Assembly (NCBI RefSeq): GCF_011045195.1
Contig: NZ_CP049199.1
Location: 5,129,501 to 5,193,500 of the forward strand
From: Caulobacter soli
GTDB taxonomy: Bacteria; Pseudomonadota; Alphaproteobacteria; Caulobacterales; Caulobacteraceae
Length of the DNA stretch: 64,000 nt
Direction: 5' to 3'
A model generated the notes under the pieces. That model did no database searches. It saw nothing but the letters and a program-made list of their open reading frames with translations, and had not been told where the DNA came from. Of this stretch, positions 9,281 through 18,200 are shown one piece after another. The position numbers were made by a program, and so were the translations under genes. How positions within the stretch are numbered: the stretch's first letter is position 1; the number at the start of each line of letters is the position of its first letter.

Positions 9281-9337
9281 GTCTTCGGGGCCACGAATTT
9301 TTAATCGGCCGCGTCCAACGCCCGGCAAAATTTAACG

Positions 9338-9374
9338 GCCCGCGCGTCTCGAAACCCGAGCGCGCGGGCTTTTT
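9338..9374 (+). terminator. Terminator after lptB
   Basis: The stem GCCCGCGCG/CGCGCGGGC is extended inward by CTCG/CGAG and is followed by TTTTT. It separates the lpt genes from rpoN. Confidence 0.88.
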
Positions 9375-9557
9375 GCATCTGGATCGTGATAATTAAAGCG
9401 ATTGTTTTCAAAGGCTTGCGTGTCCGACACGCGAAAAATGCCGGTCTTGGCGGACGGATGGTCGCAGTGGCCCGCTTTTTGCTGGCGTTCGCGCCCCGTT
9501 AACCAGACTGCCCTTCAATGGCGATCAACGGTTCGTTGATTTGCCCAGGAGGGCGCA

Positions 9558-11069
9558 TTGGCTCTCGGCCACAGATTGGAGCTCCGGCAAGGCCAAGGCC
9601 TTGTCATCACGCCGCAGCTTCAGCAGGCGATCAAGCTGCTGCAGCTGTCGAACCTCGAACTCGACGCCTTCGTCGAGGCCGAGCTCGAGCGTAACCCCCT
9701 GCTCCAGCGCGAAGACGGTCCCGTCGAGACCGAGCGCGGCGCCGACGAGGTCGAGCGCCCCACCGAGAACCTCGGCCTGGACTCCGTGTCCGACAGCGCC
9801 GCCAGCGGCCAGATGGACGCCACGCCCGACGACGTCTCGCCCGGCGAACGCGCCACCGGCGACGGCCCGGGGTCGGATGGCGCCCAGGCCGAACAGGCCG
9901 GCGGCGCGATCGACTGGTCGCGCACCGGCGGCGGCGGCAATTTCGAGAGCGACGACAATTACGAAGGCGCCCTGTCGCGCGCCCCGACCCTGGTCGAGCA
10001 CCTGACCGAGCAGCTGGCCGTGGCCGGCCTCTCCCCCGCCCAGAACGCGGTGGCCGGGGTGCTGATCGACGCGGTCGACGAGACCGGCTACCTGCGCGCC
10101 GACCTGGCCGAGGTCGCCGAGCGCCTGGGCTGCGCCCTGGACTTCGTGGAAGGCGTGCTGACCGTCCTGCAGGGCTTCGAGCCCGCCGGCGTCATGGCCC
10201 GCGACGTGCGCGAGTGCCTGGCCCTGCAGCTGAAGGACGTCAATCGCTACGACCCCTGCATGGCCGCCCTGCTCGACAATCTGGACCTGCTGGCCAAGCG
10301 CGACATGGCGGCCCTGCGCAAGCTGTGCTGCGTCGACGACGAGGACCTGCGCGAGATGGTCGCCGAGATCCGCGCCCTGACCCCTCGCCCCGGCGCGGCC
10401 TTCCATTCGGATCCGCCCCAGACCCTGGTGCCCGACGTCCACGTGCGCGAGACGCCCGGCGGCCTGTGGCACGTGGAGCTGAACACCGACACCCTGCCCC
10501 GGGTGCTGGTCGACCAGCGCTACCACGCCCGCGTCAGCAAGGGCGCGCGCACCGACCAGGAAAAGACCTTCGTCTCCGACAGCTTCGCCACCGCCAACTG
10601 GCTGGTCAAAAGCCTCGACCAGCGGGCCAAGACCATCCTGAAGGTCTCCAGCGAGATCGTCCGCCAGCAGGACGGCTTCCTGGCCTATGGCGTCGAGCAC
10701 CTGCGGCCGCTGAACCTGAAGACCGTCGCCGACGCCATCGGCATGCACGAGTCGACCGTCAGCCGCGTGACCTCCAACAAGTACATCGCCACTCCGCGCG
10801 GCGTGTTCGAGCTGAAATACTTCTTCACCTCGGCCATCCAGTCGTCCGAGGGCGGCGAGGCCCACTCGGCCGCCAGCGTCCGTCACAAGATCAAGGGCCT
10901 GGTCGAGGCCGAAAGGACCGAGGCCGACGTCCATTCCGACGACCGCATCGTCGAGATCCTGAAAGAGGCGGGCGTCGACATCGCCCGTCGCACGGTGGCC
11001 AAATATCGCGAGGCCCTGCGAATTCCGTCCTCGGTCGAGCGCCGCCGCTTGATCAAGGAAACCGCCTAG
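9558..11069 (+). CDS. rpoN: RNA polymerase sigma-54 factor
   Basis: Sigma-54, 503 residues. Region I at the N terminus is Gln/Leu-rich (ITPQLQQAIKLLQLSNLEL). An acidic region II linker covers about 60-140, a core-binding region III follows, and the DNA-binding C terminus has an HTH (ADAIGMHESTVSRVTSNKY) and the RpoN box ARRTVAKYRE, which reads the -24 element. The start is a TTG at 9558 with an excellent AGGAGG at 9547-9552. In Caulobacter sigma-54 drives flagellar and stalk genes. It is followed by an ExoD-like gene, hpf and ptsN, the familiar rpoN neighbourhood. Confidence 0.98.
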   Translation: MALGHRLELRQGQGLVITPQLQQAIKLLQLSNLELDAFVEAELERNPLLQREDGPVETERGADEVERPTENLGLDSVSDSAASGQMDATPDDVSPGERATGDGPGSDGAQAEQAGGAIDWSRTGGGGNFESDDNYEGALSRAPTLVEHLTEQLAVAGLSPAQNAVAGVLIDAVDETGYLRADLAEVAERLGCALDFVEGVLTVLQGFEPAGVMARDVRECLALQLKDVNRYDPCMAALLDNLDLLAKRDMAALRKLCCVDDEDLREMVAEIRALTPRPGAAFHSDPPQTLVPDVHVRETPGGLWHVELNTDTLPRVLVDQRYHARVSKGARTDQEKTFVSDSFATANWLVKSLDQRAKTILKVSSEIVRQQDGFLAYGVEHLRPLNLKTVADAIGMHESTVSRVTSNKYIATPRGVFELKYFFTSAIQSSEGGEAHSAASVRHKIKGLVEAERTEADVHSDDRIVEILKEAGVDIARRTVAKYREALRIPSSVERRRLIKETA

Positions 11070-11125
11070 ACGCATGCTGCGAACAGCCGCGCTCCGCGTT
11101 CTGTGAGAGCGGCCGAAGGCGAAAC

Positions 11126-11737
11126 ATGCATACCCAGAGCTTGTCCGACGTCATCGAGAGTTTCGGCGAGGACACGCGTCCCGTCCTGACCGTCGGCCAG
11201 ATGCTGGAACAGTTCGACAGCCGCGCCTTCGGGGCCATGCTGCTGGTGTTCGGCCTGCTCAACTGCCTGCCCCTGCCCCCGGGTTCGTCGACGATCCTCA
11301 GCCTGCCGATCTTGTTGCTGGCCCCGCAGATCGCCTGGGGTTCCGACATTCCCTGGCTGCCGCGCAAGCTGGTCGAACATCCGCTCAAGCGCGACGACCT
11401 GCGTGGAATGTTCCGTAGGCTGACGCCGATCGTCCGTCGCATGGAGCTGGTCACCCGCCCCCGGCTGGAGATCCTGTTCGGGCCGGTGGGCGAGCGGCTG
11501 ATCGGCGTGGTCTGCACCCTGCTGGCCCTGGTGCTGGTGCTGCCGATCCCGCTGGGCAATCTGGCGCCGGGGGCCACCGTGGCCGTGCTGGCCCTGGCCC
11601 TGCTGCAGCGCGACGGGCTTCTGGTGCTGCTGGGCTACCTGATGGCGGCGGTCAGCGTCGGCCTGCTGGTGGTCAGCGCGGGCGTCGTGGCGGCGGCGGT
11701 CCAGCGGCTCCTGCACATGATTCCGGGGCTGGTTTAA
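11126..11737 (+). CDS. ExoD-family (exopolysaccharide synthesis) membrane protein
   Basis: A 203-residue membrane protein resembling the ExoD family named from rhizobial exopolysaccharide mutants. The conserved N-terminal half includes LLNCLPLPPGSSTILSLPIL, and strongly hydrophobic C-terminal helices follow (LIGVVCTLLALVLVLPIPLG, then two more). The ATG at 11126 has GAAGG upstream; the longer open frame starting before it overlaps rpoN and is not used. Its biochemical role is unknown. The insertion between rpoN and hpf is unusual compared with the textbook rpoN-hpf-ptsN order. Confidence 0.82.
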   Translation: MHTQSLSDVIESFGEDTRPVLTVGQMLEQFDSRAFGAMLLVFGLLNCLPLPPGSSTILSLPILLLAPQIAWGSDIPWLPRKLVEHPLKRDDLRGMFRRLTPIVRRMELVTRPRLEILFGPVGERLIGVVCTLLALVLVLPIPLGNLAPGATVAVLALALLQRDGLLVLLGYLMAAVSVGLLVVSAGVVAAAVQRLLHMIPGLV

Positions 11738-11788
11738 GTCGCTTTTGCGACGCTTGACACCAGACCCAGACGGGCGCGTTGATAGCTC

Positions 11789-12421
11789 ATGCAAGTCCAA
11801 ATCTCCGGCAAGCATGTCGACGTTGGCGAGGCTCTGCGAGCGCGAGTCTCCGACGAAATCACCCTGAGCATCGGCAAGTATTTCGACCGCGGCGGTGACG
11901 CCGATGTCGTGATCAGCAAGGAGGGCTTCGCCTTCCGTGTCGATTGCTCGGTCAAGCTGGCTTCGGGCCAGCAGCTGATCAGCCACGGGTCCGGAGGAGA
12001 CGCGCACGCGGCCTTCGACGCCGCCCTGGCCAAGATCGAGACGAGGGTCCGACGCTACAAGCGACGATTGAAGAGCCATTCGATCGCCGCCACCGCCAAG
12101 CAGGCCGAGAACGCGGCGATGTACGTGCTGCGCGCTCCGGAAGGCGACGAGATCGACGAGGACGACTGGACGGCCGAGGACGACCACCCCGCCGGCGCCC
12201 CCTCCGCCATGATCATCGCCGAAACCCAGGCTTCGCTGAAGATCATGACCGTTTCCATGGCGGTCATGGAACTGGACTTGACCGAGTCCCAGGCAATCGT
12301 GTTTAGGAACGCCGCCCACGACGGTTTGTCCGTGGTCTACAGGCGGCCTGACGGAAATATCGGCTGGATCGACCCCGAACGCACTCAGGCGCTGAACGGG
12401 CACGCACCAGTCGCTAGCTGA
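11789..12421 (+). CDS. hpf: Ribosome hibernation promoting factor, long form
   Basis: A 210-residue long-form HPF. The N-terminal S30AE domain (MQVQISGKHVDVGEALRARV...) binds the mRNA/tRNA channel of the 30S subunit. An acidic linker follows, then a C-terminal dimerisation domain (FRNAAHDGLSVVYRRPDGNIGWIDPE) that joins two ribosomes into a 100S particle in the family. No Shine-Dalgarno sequence is visible before the ATG; a TTGACA lies at 11754-11759, exactly 35 bases upstream, so the mRNA may be leaderless. It lies between rpoN/ExoD-like and ptsN, the usual context. Confidence 0.96.
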   Translation: MQVQISGKHVDVGEALRARVSDEITLSIGKYFDRGGDADVVISKEGFAFRVDCSVKLASGQQLISHGSGGDAHAAFDAALAKIETRVRRYKRRLKSHSIAATAKQAENAAMYVLRAPEGDEIDEDDWTAEDDHPAGAPSAMIIAETQASLKIMTVSMAVMELDLTESQAIVFRNAAHDGLSVVYRRPDGNIGWIDPERTQALNGHAPVAS

Positions 12422-12520
12422 TCGAACCTCGGGTCGGTCGGTGCGTTTCGGTAGGCGCCCCAAAGCCCACGCCAGGGTGGCGACGAAACGCGACGACCGA
12501 CTGCGAGCGAGTTACCCACC

Positions 12521-12991
12521 ATGACCATCGGCGATCTATTGGAGCCCGGCGCGGTCGTACTGCGGGTCAGCGCGGCCAATAAGCGTCAAGTGCTCGGCGT
12601 CATCGCCGACGTCGCCGCCCGCGCGTTCGGCGTCGACGCCGAGGAAACGCTGGACGGCCTGGTCGACCGCGAGGCCGCCGGCTCGACCGGCGTCGGCCAG
12701 GGCGTGGCCATCCCGCATGCTCGTCTGTCGGGCCTGGACCGCGTCCACGCGGTGTTCATGCGCCTGGAAACCCCGGTGGCGTTCGGCGCGGTCGACGAAA
12801 AGCCCGTCGACCTGCTGGTGGCGCTGTTCGCCCCCAAGGACGCCGATTCCAGCCACCTGCGGGCCCTGGCCCGCATCTCGCGGATGATGCGCCAGCCCGA
12901 GCTGCGCGAACAGCTGCGCCAGGCCCGCTCGGCCGACGCCGTGCATGTGATGCTGACCCAGGCGCATGAGAGCAAGCCGACGGCCGCCTGA
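12521..12991 (+). CDS. ptsN: Nitrogen phosphotransferase EIIA component
   Basis: EIIA-Ntr, 156 residues. It takes phosphate from the PtsP-PtsO chain on the His in GVAIPHARL (about residue 66) and acts as a regulator rather than a sugar transporter. The sequence covers one complete PTS EIIA type-2 domain (LLEPGAVVLRVSAANKRQVL to the end). Its position after hpf and rpoN is the classic one. In Caulobacter the nitrogen PTS is known to feed into (p)ppGpp control through SpoT. A GGGCGC/GCGCCC hairpin directly follows the stop. Confidence 0.96.
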   Translation: MTIGDLLEPGAVVLRVSAANKRQVLGVIADVAARAFGVDAEETLDGLVDREAAGSTGVGQGVAIPHARLSGLDRVHAVFMRLETPVAFGAVDEKPVDLLVALFAPKDADSSHLRALARISRMMRQPELREQLRQARSADAVHVMLTQAHESKPTAA

Positions 12992-13009
12992 GGGCGCTGG
13001 GCGCCCTTC

Positions 13010-13524
13010 CTAAAATCCAGCCATGTCGTCCGCGAACCAGGCCAGCGCGGCCGGGTCGCCATATTCGCAACCGACCAGGACCTTACCGGCCAGACCGTCC
13101 TGGTGGAGCTGATGGGCGATGATCTTGTGCGCGCCGTCGACCTGGCGCTCGGCGGGCCCATAGGGATCGGACGCCAGTTTCAGCCGGGCGGCGACCGCGG
13201 CCGGGTCCTGGCCTGAAACCACCATGACGATCCGGCCTGGCGAAACAAAGACGGCGTCGGTGGAATAGCCGAGCGCTCTGACCGGCGCGGTCAAGCGATA
13301 GAGATTGCCGGACGGCGCGGCGAAGGATTGAGCCGGCCGCTTCATCCCCACGTCCTCGGCGGCCAGCGCGCCCATCAGGCTCGCGACGGCGCCGTCGTCG
13401 ATCCGCAGGACAGCGCGCGCGCCATAAGGGTCTCGCGGTCTCGCGCGATCGACGGCCCGGCGGCGGTCAGCGACATGAACGTCGCGGCCGCCAACAGCAG
13501 GCTCGTCCGGAGGGATCGTTTCAT
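13010..13524 (-). pseudogene. Secreted protein of unknown function, reading frame apparently broken
   Basis: On the minus strand an ATG at 13524 opens a clear signal peptide (MKRSLRTSLLLAAATFMSL...). That frame reaches a stop at 13376-13378 after 48 codons. The next frame carries a coherent protein (ARAVLRIDDGAVASLMGAL... to ...AALAWFADDMAGF, stop at 13010) that is open upstream for about 17 codons without any start until the internal ATG at 13375. Joining the two near 13420-13440 would give a normal secreted protein of about 170 residues. Either a one-base indel inactivated it, the read has an error, or a 121-residue cytoplasmic form starts at 13375. I recognise no family. Confidence 0.55.
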
Positions 13525-13620
13525 GCTCGCTTCATCCCAAGGTTCTTGCGGCGACAGGATGGCGAGACCGTCAGGCTCGCCGCCACCGGCCTGGATAGGG
13601 CCGATGGCGATCGAGAAGGC

Positions 13621-13890
13621 TTAGTGCACCGAGACCGGCGCCAGTTCGTGGGCGAGGGCGGCGGCGACGGCCGCGTCCTTGTCGGTCAGCACGGCCAAGC
13701 GCGCGCCGTCGGCGCGAAACACCGCGTACAGGGTCTGGTCGGGCGAAAGGTCGACCTCGTCGGTCACGCCGACCGGCACGTCGGCCATGATCTCCGCCGC
13801 CTTGATCGGGCGCACATAGACCAGGTCGGGTGCGCCCAGGGCCGCGAAGGCCTCGGCGGAGAAGAACGGGGTAGCGGGGTTCGGTGTCAT
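13621..13890 (-). CDS. DUF1150 family protein
   Basis: An 89-residue small soluble protein matching the alphaproteobacterial DUF1150 family (LVYVRPIKAAEIMADVP, then a strand-rich C-terminal half with YAVFRADGARLAVLTDKDAA). Its function is unknown. It follows hsp20 by 87 bp on the same strand, an arrangement common in alphaproteobacteria, so co-expression with the heat-shock response is likely. No signal peptide or membrane helix is present. Confidence 0.85.
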   Translation of the reverse strand: MTPNPATPFFSAEAFAALGAPDLVYVRPIKAAEIMADVPVGVTDEVDLSPDQTLYAVFRADGARLAVLTDKDAAVAAALAHELAPVSVH

Positions 13891-13977
13891 AAGACCACCT
13901 CCTTCGGAAAGGGAACGCCCCGTGGCGCGTCTCGGTTCAGACCGCGGCCATGAGACTGTGATTGGCGGGTTGGACGA

Positions 13978-14403
13978 TCAGCCCACCGAGCGGATCGGAA
14001 TGCGCCGGACCAGGCGCTCGGGTTCCGGGCGGGCCAGGTCGACGTGCAGCAGGCCATGCTCCAGCGTCGCGGCCGTGACTTCCATGCCGTCGGCCAGCAC
14101 GAAGGTCCGCAGGAAACCGCGAGCGGCGATGCCGCGATGCAGGAAAGCCTTGTCGGCCTCGGGCTTGCCTTCGCTGTCGCGCCGCCCGGCCACCACCAGC
14201 TGGCCGCCTTCGACGGTCACCTGAAGCTGGTCGGGCGCGAAGCCGGCCACCGCCAGGGTGATGCGCACCCCGCCGTCGTCCGACTGCTCGACATTGTAGG
14301 GCGGATAGCTTTCGGCGGCGGCCTTGGCCGCGCGCTCGATCAGGTCTCGTGTGTGTTCGAAGCCCAGCAGGAAGGGGCTGTCGAACAGGATCGTCCGGGT
14401 CAT
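13978..14403 (-). CDS. Small heat-shock protein (Hsp20/alpha-crystallin, IbpA type)
   Basis: A 141-residue ATP-independent holdase chaperone. A short N-terminal arm (FDSPFLLGFEHTRDLIERA) precedes PPYNVEQSDDGGVRITLAVAG, the start of the alpha-crystallin domain. The domain continues through RGIAARGFLRTFVLADGMEV and ends HVDLARPEPE, followed by the short C-terminal extension with an RRIPIRS motif of the I-x-I type used for oligomer contacts. The Shine-Dalgarno sequence is buried in a perfect hairpin, suggesting temperature-controlled translation. DUF1150 follows. Confidence 0.93.
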   Translation of the reverse strand: MTRTILFDSPFLLGFEHTRDLIERAAKAAAESYPPYNVEQSDDGGVRITLAVAGFAPDQLQVTVEGGQLVVAGRRDSEGKPEADKAFLHRGIAARGFLRTFVLADGMEVTAATLEHGLLHVDLARPEPERLVRRIPIRSVG

Positions 14404-14440
14404 CGCGAAGTCCTCGCTGAAGCGACTTCGTTCGCGAGGA
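14404..14440 (-). promoter_or_regulatory. Candidate RNA thermometer hiding the hsp20 ribosome-binding site
   Basis: In the minus-strand leader, TCCTCGC (14440-14434) pairs perfectly with GCGAGGA (14417-14411), and an inner GAAG/CTTC stem closes on a 3-base loop. GAGGA is the Shine-Dalgarno element, 7 bases before the ATG. A competing pairing CGCGAA/TTCGCG would also cover the start region. This is seen in the sequence; a heat-opening function is inferred. Confidence 0.5.
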
Positions 14441-14525
14441 TCAGGCCCTAGATCGGCGCCCGCTCTCGCAACGTGACACTTAGGTGGCGACGGGCGGGGG
14501 CAGGTTCAAGATGTGGCGGGCAAAG

Positions 14526-14657
14526 CTCCTCCCCCCGTGGGGGAGGCGGCCGAAGGCCGGTGGGGGGAGTTTTAGGATCATCGATTCAGGCTGAGGTCAC
14601 CTGCCGACGGCTCCCCCCACCGTCGGCTTCGCCGACACCTCCCCCAAAGGGGGAGGG
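14526..14657. repeat. Intergenic palindromic repeat (GGGGGAGGCGGCCGAAGGCC type), copy 1
   Basis: The arms CTCCCCCCGTGGGGGAGGCGG...GGTGGGG and CCCCCACCGTCGGC...CCTCCCCCAAAGGGGGAGG are paired about 130 bp apart. Sister copies occur at 25631-25761 and 43608-43735. No coding potential is evident. Confidence 0.8.
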
Positions 14658-14675
14658 CCTATGAGGCGAAAGCCC

Positions 14676-15035
14676 CTACTTCTTCGTCCAGCCGCCATCC
14701 AGCGGCTTCCAGTACTGGCCGGGCGCCAGGCGGGCGTAGAGCTGCTTGGCGGTGGCCTGGCCGGCGGCTTCGGCGGTGACGCCGCTCTTGGCGGCGGTGT
14801 CCTTGTAGACGGCCGCGCGGCCGGCGTTGATCTCGGCCACGGCGGCGCGGGTGGCCGCGTCGCCGCCCGAAACCACGCCCAGGAAGCCGTCGGCCTGTTC
14901 GCCCACCGTGCCCGACGCCTTGCCGGCGTCGACGGCGGCCTTGGCGGCGGCGGATTGGGCGAAGGCGGCGGGGGCCAGGGCGACAGCGCCCAGGCCGGCG
15001 GCCAGGGCCAGGACCGTCATCGTCTTGCGGATCAT
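14676..15035 (-). CDS. ydbL: YdbL-family (DUF1318) periplasmic protein
   Basis: A 119-residue protein with a cleavable signal peptide (MIRKTMTVLALAAGLGAVAL...AFAQ). The short alpha-helical mature part ends QLYARLAPGQYWKPLDGGWTKK, typical of the YdbL/DUF1318 family. It ends the ydbH-ynbE-ydbL set; in Escherichia coli YdbH with YnbE makes a periplasm-spanning lipid conduit and YdbL modulates it. The start at 15035 is chosen for the signal peptide and a good AGAGGA; an open frame upstream overlaps ynbE and is ignored. Confidence 0.85.
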   Translation of the reverse strand: MIRKTMTVLALAAGLGAVALAPAAFAQSAAAKAAVDAGKASGTVGEQADGFLGVVSGGDAATRAAVAEINAGRAAVYKDTAAKSGVTAEAAGQATAKQLYARLAPGQYWKPLDGGWTKK

Positions 15036-15048
15036 GTCGGTTCCTCTC

Positions 15049-15225
15049 TTAGAACAGGTTGGGGTTCTGCTGGATCGCGGACTGGACTTCCTTGTCCAGT
15101 TGCACGCGCACATTGGCGTCCAGCTTGGCGTAGATGTTGATCGGGTCGACCTTGACCCGCACCGTCGGGGTGCACGCCGCCAGGGCGCCCACCGCGAGGA
15201 GGGGAAGGATCAGGGCGCGCTTCAT
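15049..15225 (-). CDS. ynbE: YnbE-like outer-membrane lipoprotein
   Basis: A 58-residue lipoprotein. The signal peptide ends in the lipobox LAAC, so Cys18 is the lipidated residue; the mature part (TPTVRVKVDPINIYAKLDANVRVQLDKEVQSAIQ...) is strongly conserved in the YnbE family. In E. coli YnbE forms intermolecular beta-strands with the C terminus of YdbH, completing a bridge to the outer membrane. It lies 35 bp after ydbH and 13 bp before ydbL. Confidence 0.88.
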   Translation of the reverse strand: MKRALILPLLAVGALAACTPTVRVKVDPINIYAKLDANVRVQLDKEVQSAIQQNPNLF

Positions 15226-15260
15226 GATGCGGGTCTCCAGTTCTCGAGGACTCTGTGGTT

Positions 15261-18200
15261 TCAAGGCTGAACCGCGTCTGAACGCGGGGCAGGCGGTGGA
15301 ACGGTCGGCGAAGCGACGGACGGAGACGACGCCGCGCGGGCCTGGGCGTCGGCCCACGCCCGCTGCGCCGCGGCGAGCAGTTCGTCGAAGTTTAACGACG
15401 TATCCAGGGTCAGGTCGACCGGCGTCTTGGCGGGCAGGGGAATGCGGCGCTGGAAGGCGCTGCCGTTCAACAGCTCCATCAGGCCGATCTTGGCCTTTTC
15501 GGCGACCTTGGGGTCGTGCTCGCCCTTGATGTGGAACAGCACGCCCAGGCGGCCCTGGTCGGTGCTGCTGACCCCGGCCTCCAGGGTCTCGAAGTGCAGG
15601 TTCTCCATGGCCTGGTAGGCGAAGTCCTGGATGGCGTTGACCGGGACGTCCTTCTTCACGGTCAGCGGATCATTGGGATCCACGGCGCCTTGACCGGCGT
15701 CGACCTGGCCGAGCGCCTCGCGGGCGATCGACAGGCGGCCGGGGCCGGTGGCGTAGACCTTGCCGTCGACGAAGCGGAAGCCGGCCGCGCTGGCCTCGAA
15801 CGGCAGACGCCCGTCGACGATGGCCTCCATCTTGATCTTGTCGGCCAGGGACGAGCCGGCGACCAGCTGGCCCAGGTCCAGGCCCGCGATATTGACCACG
15901 CCCTTCATCACGCCCTTGCCGTCCAGCGGCACGTCGAACGGCTCGATCGTGATCTTGCCCTTCGAGGCCTCGAAGGTGGTGGTCTCCAGGTGCAAAGCCT
16001 CGGCGCCGAGACCGAAGCTGGCCTGGACCGCCTGGATCGGCACGATGGCGTCGACGCTGTCGATGGTCAGGACCTGGCCGGGCGGCGCGGTCAGCGGGGC
16101 CAGGCTGTCGAAGACGATCTGGCCCTTCAGCCGGTGGACCTGGCCCAGCGGGCTCTTGAAATCCAGGCCCGGGGTCGAGGCGCGGCCTTCGCTGGTCATC
16201 ACCTCGCCGGCCCAGTGGAAGCTGCCGGTGAAGGCGGCGGGGCCCTCGGCGTCGCGGGCGACAGCGGCCAGGGGCGTCAGGCCCAGGGGCTGCAGGCCGC
16301 CCTTGGCGAAGACCAGTTTCGAGGCGTCGATATCGGCCTGGCCCCGGCCGCTGGCCACGTCGTGGCGGATCGTCACCCGACCCAGCGGATGGCCGTCCAG
16401 AGTTTTGCCGTCCAGGGCGCCGATCCATTGGCCGCGCGCCAGGTCGACCTCGCCGGTCGCGCCGATCGTCTCGAAGCGCTTGCCCTCGGTCGACGCCTCG
16501 ACCACCCGGCCGCTGGTGACCTTGACCTGGGCGACGTCGAAGCCGCGCCCGCCGCCGACGAAGCTGGCGTTCACCCCCTCCAGCCGCGCCTGGGCCACAT
16601 TGACCAGGGCCGCGCCGTCCTGGATCAGGACCGAGGCGCGCCAGATCCCATTGGCCGCGACCACCAGCGGCTGGGCCGTGGGACAAAGCGCGAAGGTCAC
16701 GTCGCTGATCGGCGGCTCGCCCATGGCGATGGCCTTGGCGGTCATCGGCGTGCAGCGGTTCAGGCGGATCGTCAGCCCGCCGCCGGCCAGCTGGGCGCGA
16801 CCCGCCAAAGTTCCGGCCACGCCGATGAACGGCGGAACGTCCAGGCTTCCGGCCACGACCACGTCGCTGGCCAGGCCCGAGGCGTCCGAGCGCCAGTTGG
16901 GGGCCTTCAGGGTGATGTCCGGCAGTTCGCCGCCGCCCAGGACGACCGCCGCCGCGCCGTGGGCCGCGCCGTCCCGCGCCGCCAGCAGCGGACCGCCCGG
17001 CGCGCTCAGCGTCACCCGGGCGCCGCCGGCGGCGGTCAGGGCCAGGGGGCGGGGCAGGGACAGGGTGGTCTGGCCGTCGGTGGTTCCCAGCTTCAGGGCC
17101 GGGGCGGAAAGCTCGAAACGCGACAGGGCCCGGGCGGCGGCCTGGGCGTAGTCGGGATTGGGCAGGGCGGCGGTCACGCGCTGGGCGTCCAGTCCGGTCA
17201 TGGCCCCGTCGGCGTCGGCATGGGCGTCCAGGGCCAGGGCGATCCCGTCGGTCCCGGCCGAGAACCGGCCCTTGGCGTCGGCGGCCAGGCTGGACAGCAC
17301 CACCCCGCCCATCGCCGCCCGGCCGCTGCCTGCCGCCACGCTCAGCGGGCCGCTGACCGAGGTGCGGGCCTTGTCCGAGACCAGGGTCAGGCTGGACGAC
17401 TGCACCTCCAGCGCCGTGCGCGACAGGGCCGCGCCGCCGGCCACCGCGCGGTCGGCGTTGGCGGCCAGGCGGGTGCGGGCCGAGCCGCGCACGCCGCCCG
17501 GATCGTAGGTCAGGGCCAGGTTGGACAGGTCCAGGTCGGCGACCACGTCGCGGCTGTCCAGTCCCTGGGCGGTCAGGCGCTCGCCGCGCGCGTGGAGGGT
17601 GGTCTTGCCGGTCAGGCCGCCGCGCTTGAGGTCGCCGCTCAGCAGGCCGGCGACGTTCAGATTGGCCTCCAGCCCGCCCAGGCTGGCGGCCTCGACCTCG
17701 GCGCCCCGGGCCTTGATCGCCAGTCGCGCCTCGGCCGGCCCGACCATCGACAGCTTTTTCAGGTCCGGATAGGTCAGGTCGGCCTGGAGCGAGCCTTGGG
17801 CCTCGGTCAGATCCAGCTGGCCGGCGCTGAGGGCCTTCAGCGCCAGCTGGACGTCGAGGGTCAGCCGGTCGCCGCGCTTGCGGGCCTTGATCAGCGCGCC
17901 CTCGGTCTCGAACGACAGGTCCTGGGTCGCGTAGCGCATGGCCCCCAGCCGGCCGTCGAAGCGCAGCAGCTGGCCGTCGTCCAGGCTGGCGTCGCCGGTC
18001 AGGCGGGCCGGGCCGCCGGGCGTGCGCAGCAGCACCCGGGCGTCCTCGATCAGGATGGCGGGGCCGGGCGCGGTCGGTTCGGCCGGCGACTTCAGCACAT
18101 CGTCGATCAACGGTTGCAGCGAGCCGAAGTTCAGGCCGTTGGCGTCCAGCCGGGCGTTGATGCGCGGCCGCACCAGCCGCACGGCGCGGGTGTTGAGCGC

